From: Phenylobacterium soli
GTDB taxonomy: Bacteria > Pseudomonadota > Alphaproteobacteria > Caulobacterales > Caulobacteraceae
Assembly (NCBI RefSeq): GCF_003254475.1
Contig: NZ_QFYQ01000001.1
Location: 620,001-684,000 of the forward strand
Length of the DNA: 64,000 bases
Direction of reading: 5' to 3'
Within the stretch, counting starts at the first letter, position 1. Each line of letters starts with the position of its first letter. Of this stretch, positions 59,549 to 64,000 are shown one piece after another. Under the pieces are notes generated by a model. That model was not told where the DNA came from and searched no databases. It was given only the letters and a program-made list of their open reading frames with translations. The translations under genes were made by a program, and so were the position numbers.

Positions 59549-60544
59549 TCAGGCGGTCCCCATCGGCCGCATCTTCAGGTCGGCCAGCAGGGCCTCGTCG
59601 CTGTTGCGGTCGGGGTTGTTGGTGGTCAGCAGCCGCCCGCCGACGAAGATCGAGTTGGCGCCGGCCAGGAAGCACAGGGCCTGCAGCTCCTTGCTCATGT
59701 GCTCGCGGCCCGCCGCGATGCGCACCACCGACTTGGGGCAGACCAGCCGGGCGACGGCGATCATCCGCACGAACTCCAGGGGATCCACCGCCTCCGACCC
59801 GCCCAGCGGCGTTCCGGGGATCGGCATCAGGTCGTTGATCGGCAGGCTCTCGGGGTGGGCGGGCAGCACCGCGAGCTGGCGCAGCAGCCCGGCCCGGTCG
59901 CGCCGCGTCTCGCCCATGCCGACGATGCCGCCGCAGCAGGTGGAGAGGCCCGCCTCGTGCACCGCCGAAAGGGTGTCGAGCCGGTCCTGGTAGGTGCGGG
60001 TGGTGACCACCTGGTCGTAGTAGTCGGGGCCGGTGTCGAGGTTGTGGTTGTAGAAGTCGAGGCCGGCCGCCTTCAGGGCCCGCGCCTGCTCGGGGCTCAG
60101 CATGCCAAGGGTCGCGCAAGTCTCCAGCCCCAGCGCCTTCACGCCCGAAATCATCGCCGCCACCTTGGGCAGGTCGCGGTCCTTCAGGTCACGCCAGGCC
60201 GCGCCCATGCAGAAGCGCTGCGCCCCGCCAGCCTTGGCCTCGGCGGCCGCGGCGATCACCGTCTCGGCGTCCATCAGCTTGGAGGCGCCGACGCCGGTCT
60301 TGAAGTGCTGGCTCTGGGCGCAGTAGCCGCAATCCTCCGGGCAGCCGCCGGTCTTCACCGACAACAGCTGGCTGATCTGCAGCTCGGTCGGGTCGAACCA
60401 CCGGCGGTGGACCTCCGCCGCCCGGAACACCAGCTCGGTGAACGGCAGCTCGAACAGCGCCTCCACCTCGGCCTGGGTCCAGTCGTGACGGGGCAGGGCG
60501 GGATCCGCCGCGAGGGTCGATGCGGGACGGACGGGAGCGTTCAT
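59549..60544 (-). CDS. bioB: Biotin synthase
   Basis: This 331-residue radical SAM enzyme inserts sulfur into dethiobiotin. The [4Fe-4S] site is CPEDCGYC (C-x3-C-x2-C), preceded by [67 protein letters not shown] and the final [17 protein letters not shown] complete the family pattern. No other biotin genes adjoin it. Confidence 0.97.
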   Translation of the reverse strand: MNAPVRPASTLAADPALPRHDWTQAEVEALFELPFTELVFRAAEVHRRWFDPTELQISQLLSVKTGGCPEDCGYCAQSQHFKTGVGASKLMDAETVIAAAAEAKAGGAQRFCMGAAWRDLKDRDLPKVAAMISGVKALGLETCATLGMLSPEQARALKAAGLDFYNHNLDTGPDYYDQVVTTRTYQDRLDTLSAVHEAGLSTCCGGIVGMGETRRDRAGLLRQLAVLPAHPESLPINDLMPIPGTPLGGSEAVDPLEFVRMIAVARLVCPKSVVRIAAGREHMSKELQALCFLAGANSIFVGGRLLTTNNPDRNSDEALLADLKMRPMGTA

Positions 60545-60683
60545 CGGCGGGATCCTCAACTTGCGGTGGGCGGTTAGAGCCCGCGTCGACGCGTGGGGCA
60601 AGCCGGCTTTCCCTTACGGCGCCTTCCCCGCGTCAGGCCGCCCCCCTGACCTGGATCAAGGCTGCGGGCGGCGTGGAGCGCCA

Positions 60684-62237
60684 ATGAACTCTGTCATCAA
60701 ACTGTCACGAGCTTCTTCGCCAACATTTGCTAGGAGTCCGCGTCCAACGCGGCCGGAGCCGACCGTGAGCGGGTCTCGGGAAATCGAGCTGAAATTCCTC
60801 TGCGCGCCCTCCGACCTGGGGGCGGTCCTGGCCGCGGCGCCGGACGGCGACGACGAGTCCCGCGAACTCATCAGCGTATATTTTGACACCCCCGACCTAG
60901 CCCTCCAGAAGGCCGGCGTCTCGCTGCGGGTGCGTGAGAGCAAGGGCCGCCGTGTCCTGACCATGAAGCGCGGCGTCGGACTCTCGCGAGAGGAGTACGA
61001 GGCGCCGCTCGAGGGCGACCAGGCCCCGACCGAGCTCGCGCCCCTGCGCGAGATCCTGACCGACGGCGACGCCGCGGCGCTGAAGCCCGCCTTCAATGTC
61101 CGGGTCAATCGCCGCCAGCGGCTGGTCCGCTATGGCGACTCCGAGATCGAGCTGGCGCTCGACCAGGGCGAGGTCACCGGCGGCCGCCGCGCCTCGCCGA
61201 TCAGCGAGGTCGAGCTGGAGCTGAAGGCCGGCCGTCCCGAGGCGCTGTTCGAGCTCGCCCGCGAGCTCTCCAGGGCCGCGCCGCTCTATCTGTCGTTCGA
61301 CACCAAGTCGACGCGTGGCCAGGCGCTCGTCGCCGACCAGCCGGTGGTCGCCCGTCGCAAGGAGAAGGTGGTGCTCGGCCACGACTGCAGCGTCGGCGAG
61401 GCCTTCCAGGCGAACGCCCGCAACGCCCTCGCCCACATCGCGGCCAACGCCCAGGTGCTGCGCGAGGCGCCGACGCCCGGGGCCGTGCACCAGCTGCGCG
61501 TCGCCGCCCGCCGCCTGCGCAGCGCGCTGGCCACCTTCCGTCCCGTGGTCGAGGACGCCGGCTACCAGTCCGTGAAAGACGAGCTGCGCTGGCTCGCCAA
61601 GGCGTTCGACCAGGCCCGCAATCTCGACGTCTTCGCCGCCGAGGTCCTCGAGCCGGCCCAAAGGATGGCCAACCCGCCCGCCGGCCTACCGGCCTTGGGC
61701 GAGGCCGTGGAAGCCGCCCGCGAAGAGGCGCGCAAGGCCGCCTGCGAGACCGCCGCCGGCGAGCGCTTCCGCGCCCTGATGATCGACGCCGTGGCCTGGG
61801 TGGAGACCGGCGACTGGACCCGCGGCGAGGCTGCCGCCGAACCGGCCCGCGACTACGCCGCCCGCGTCCTCGCCAAGCGGCTCAGGAAACTCGTCAAGCG
61901 CGGCAAGAGCCTGGAGGCCCGCGACGACGCCGCCCGTCACGAGGTGCGCATCGAGGCCAAGAAGCTGCGCTACGCCGCCGAGGGCTTCGCCAGTCTGTTC
62001 TCGGAGAAGAAAGCCGACCGCTTCGTCGGCCGCCTCAAGACCCTGCAGGATGACCTCGGCGTGCTCAACGACATCGCCACCGCCGAGACCCTGCTAGCCG
62101 GCCTCGACCTTACCCCCGAAGCCGCCTTCGCCGCCGGCGAACTCGAGGGCCTGCGCATGGCCGACAAGGCCAAGACGCTCGCCGCCGCCGCCAAGGCCCT
62201 CACCCGCCTCGCCGCCGACCGGCCGTTCTGGGCCTAA
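60684..62237 (+). CDS. CYTH and CHAD domain protein (inorganic triphosphatase-like)
   Basis: The 517-residue protein has an N-terminal CYTH triphosphate tunnel domain (REIELKFL with the ExExK motif, then VRESKGRRVLTMKRG, VRVNRRQRLVRY and SEVELELKAG) up to about residue 220. A C-terminal CHAD domain follows, rich in His/Arg helices (AVHQLRVAARRLRSAL, RHEVRIEAKKLRYAAEGF). CHAD domains bind polyphosphate, so a triphosphatase or polyphosphate-linked role is likely. ATG 60684 has GGAG 6 bp upstream. Confidence 0.9.
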   Translation: MNSVIKLSRASSPTFARSPRPTRPEPTVSGSREIELKFLCAPSDLGAVLAAAPDGDDESRELISVYFDTPDLALQKAGVSLRVRESKGRRVLTMKRGVGLSREEYEAPLEGDQAPTELAPLREILTDGDAAALKPAFNVRVNRRQRLVRYGDSEIELALDQGEVTGGRRASPISEVELELKAGRPEALFELARELSRAAPLYLSFDTKSTRGQALVADQPVVARRKEKVVLGHDCSVGEAFQANARNALAHIAANAQVLREAPTPGAVHQLRVAARRLRSALATFRPVVEDAGYQSVKDELRWLAKAFDQARNLDVFAAEVLEPAQRMANPPAGLPALGEAVEAAREEARKAACETAAGERFRALMIDAVAWVETGDWTRGEAAAEPARDYAARVLAKRLRKLVKRGKSLEARDDAARHEVRIEAKKLRYAAEGFASLFSEKKADRFVGRLKTLQDDLGVLNDIATAETLLAGLDLTPEAAFAAGELEGLRMADKAKTLAAAAKALTRLAADRPFWA

Positions 62238-62240
62238 AGC

Positions 62241-62270
62241 CCTCTCCCGCCTGCGGGAGAGGAAGGGTGA
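62241..62270. repeat. Short palindromic repeat
   Basis: CCCTCTCCCGCCTGCGGGAG then AGGAAGGGTGAGGG follows just after the CYTH-CHAD gene stop. The AAGGGTGA tail is shared with the hybrid copy at 28852. Confidence 0.75.
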
Positions 62271-62321
62271 GGGCCGGCGCGTGCGAACGGTTCCGCGCCG
62301 GATGACGGCCCAAGGGCCCTC

Positions 62322-62462
62322 GATCCTCCCCCAGCGCGCAGCGCGAAGAGGGGGAGGTGGTCCGGAGGACCGGAGGGGGTTGAACCCCACTCACCCCTCA
62401 GCCGCCCTGCCCCTCAACCCCCTCAGTCCCTCCGGGACAGCTCCCCCTCGGGGGGAGCATCT
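62322..62462. repeat. Palindromic intergenic repeat, copy 6
   Basis: GATCCTCCCCC...GGGGGAGGTGG, then CCGGAGGACCGGAGGGGGTT, a variable centre, and the inverted half CAACCCCCTCAGTCCCTCC with GGACAGCTCCCCCTCGGGGG and GAGCATC. It is a complete long-family element located just upstream of the LexA-box gene. Confidence 0.88.
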
Positions 62463-62494
62463 GCAGATTGGATTTGCCTTTCCGGGATTTTCAT

Positions 62495-62509
62495 GTTCTA
62501 CTTTTGTTC
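62495..62509 (+). promoter_or_regulatory. LexA (SOS) box
   Basis: GTTC-N7-GTTC (GTTCTACTTTTGTTC) is a perfect match to the alphaproteobacterial LexA operator. It ends immediately before the ATG at 62510, so LexA would block transcription start. Confidence 0.75.
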
Positions 62510-63091
62510 ATGGCGACCGACGTCGATCTCCAGGCTGGCCTGAGCCGTCTCTTCCGTCTCGGGATGGAATTGGCCGAGCGCATCCAGCAGGACGCCATGG
62601 AGGCCGAGCAGCCGGAGACCCGCGCCAAGCTCGCTGCCGCCTTCCACCGCATCTCCCGCTCCGTCCGTCAGACCGCGGCCCTCAAGCTGCGCCTCGAACG
62701 CGAGGCCAAGCGCGCGGTCCGCGAGGACCAGGCGGCGGTGCGCGCCGACCGTGAGCGCCAGGTCGACCTGCGCAAGACCCGCATCAAAGCCCGGGTCGAA
62801 CAGCTCATCTGGACCGAGTACGAAGGCGAGGACGCCGACAGGCGCGAAAGCATCCTCGAGGACCTCCTCGACGCCGACGCCCTCGAAGACGACTTCCTGG
62901 ACCTGTCCCCCGAAGCCGAGATCGCCAGGCTCTGCATGGACCTGGGCCTGCCTTCTCCCCCTGCGGGAGAAGGTGGCGGGCGAAGCCCGACGGATGAGGG
63001 GTCGATGATCCCTTCCACCGCCGCTCAAGACCGCGACGCCTTCGACGCCGCCCCCCTTCTCCCGCAAGGGGAGAAGGAAGACCCCGGCTGA
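62510..63091 (+). CDS. Predicted SOS-controlled coiled-coil protein, unknown function
   Basis: The 193-residue protein begins MATDVDLQAGLSRLFRLGME and is highly charged and helical to about residue 147, probably coiled coil (residues 50-100, rich in Arg/Glu/Ala). The last 46 or so residues (from SPPAGEGGGRSPTDEG) are encoded by a short-family palindromic repeat that reads through in frame. That tail is probably recent. No family is recognised. The LexA box adjoining its start points to a DNA-damage response. Confidence 0.7.
   Translation: MATDVDLQAGLSRLFRLGMELAERIQQDAMEAEQPETRAKLAAAFHRISRSVRQTAALKLRLEREAKRAVREDQAAVRADRERQVDLRKTRIKARVEQLIWTEYEGEDADRRESILEDLLDADALEDDFLDLSPEAEIARLCMDLGLPSPPAGEGGGRSPTDEGSMIPSTAAQDRDAFDAAPLLPQGEKEDPG
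62951..63077. repeat. Short palindromic repeat pair inside a coding region
   Basis: CCTTCTCCCCCTGCGGGAGA (62951 onward, stem completed by AGG) and CCTTCTCCCGCAAGGGGAGA (63055 onward) are two matching hairpins about 80 bp apart. GTGGCGGGCGAAGCCCGACG lies between them. Together they form the 3' part of the 62510 gene. Confidence 0.8.
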
Positions 63092-63237
63092 CCCGAGCCG
63101 AAGGCGCCCAGCACTACGAAACCCACGAACCCCGCGCAGCCGATCGGTCCGCGCCGCAAATCCGCGCGCCCAGCCCGTTCGTGGGTTTCGTGCCTTGGCG
63201 GCTCCAGGAAACGGCCCCACCGCGCCACGGCAGAGAC

Positions 63238-63253
63238 ATAAAGCTTTCTTTAT
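63238..63253. promoter_or_regulatory. Operator-like palindrome upstream of ahcY
   Basis: ATAAAG-CTTT-CTTTAT is a perfect 6 bp inverted repeat with a 4-base spacer. It is AT-rich in GC-rich DNA and lies 8 bp upstream of the predicted -35 of ahcY. SAH-sensing ArsR-family regulators (SahR/SamR type) are known to bind similar palindromes before ahcY; the link here is inferred. Confidence 0.6.
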
Positions 63254-63260
63254 ATCCTTG

Positions 63261-63289
63261 TTGCGACCTTGCGGACGCGCCGCTATAGG
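63261..63289 (+). promoter_or_regulatory. Putative ahcY promoter
   Basis: TTGCGA (63261-63266), 17 bp, TATAGG (63284-63289). Transcription would start about 40 bp before the ahcY ATG. Confidence 0.55.
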
Positions 63290-63336
63290 AGCCGGCACGG
63301 AAAACCGCCCCTCCCAAATCGCCCCAAGGACATCCC

Positions 63337-64000
<664 letters not shown>

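Overview
This is a 64 kb high-GC chromosomal window spanning the replication origin and centromere region of an alphaproteobacterium. The gene content and order point to the family Caulobacteraceae (Caulobacter or Phenylobacterium-like). Evidence includes a ppsR / CtrA-boxed origin / hemE arrangement, parS sites next to [20 protein letters not shown], NtrZ, a CenR-like regulator and the chvIG-hprK-EIIA-HPr-ahcY block. No dnaA gene, phage, plasmid, transposase or CRISPR array is visible. The tail of a 2-hydroxyacid dehydrogenase opens the window and the first 221 codons of ahcY close it.

Left arm (1-15.9 kb): moeB; the HslUV protease; endonuclease III; a PfkB sugar kinase; the compact histidine operon hisB-H-A-F-E; an Smr-MltA-Tim44-like operon facing secB; then a tightly overlapping leftward run dnaQ, coaE, aroE, maf, ppsR that reads away from the origin.

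Origin and centromere (15.9-28.9 kb): the gap between ppsR and hemE holds a perfect CtrA box (TTAA-N7-TTAA), a second CtrA-like box, DnaA-box-like sequences, a GANTC site and an AT-rich stretch. Haem genes hemE-hemH-hemJ and rho follow. Four parS palindromes lie between 20.9 and 24.6 kb, one of them inside the mnmE coding sequence, followed by [16 protein letters not shown].

Right arm (28.9-64 kb): holA-lptE-leuS, ntrZ, a thiE-like gene, yggS, an L,D-transpeptidase, cenR, xthA, lolA, ftsK with a CtrA-like box upstream, dnaK-dnaJ with an RpoH-type promoter, tRNA-Arg(CCG), a RaiA/cold-shock fusion, an unrecognised 571-residue protein, the chvI-chvG sensor system coupled to a regulatory PTS (hprK, EIIA, HPr), an ABC-2 exporter, bioB, a CYTH-CHAD protein, a small gene with a perfect alphaproteobacterial LexA box, and ahcY behind an operator-like palindrome.

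A family of GC-rich palindromic intergenic repeats recurs at gene ends throughout the window. One copy has been absorbed into the 3' end of the LexA-box gene. Three strong minus-strand hairpins with T-runs suggest unannotated small transcripts. The best of these has a sigma-70 promoter with an internal inverted repeat and a 26-codon leaderless reading frame (36242-36322). I do not see an obvious new multi-gene system. The most promising leads are these small transcripts, the SOS-box gene and the unknown secreted/571-residue gene pair beside chvIG.
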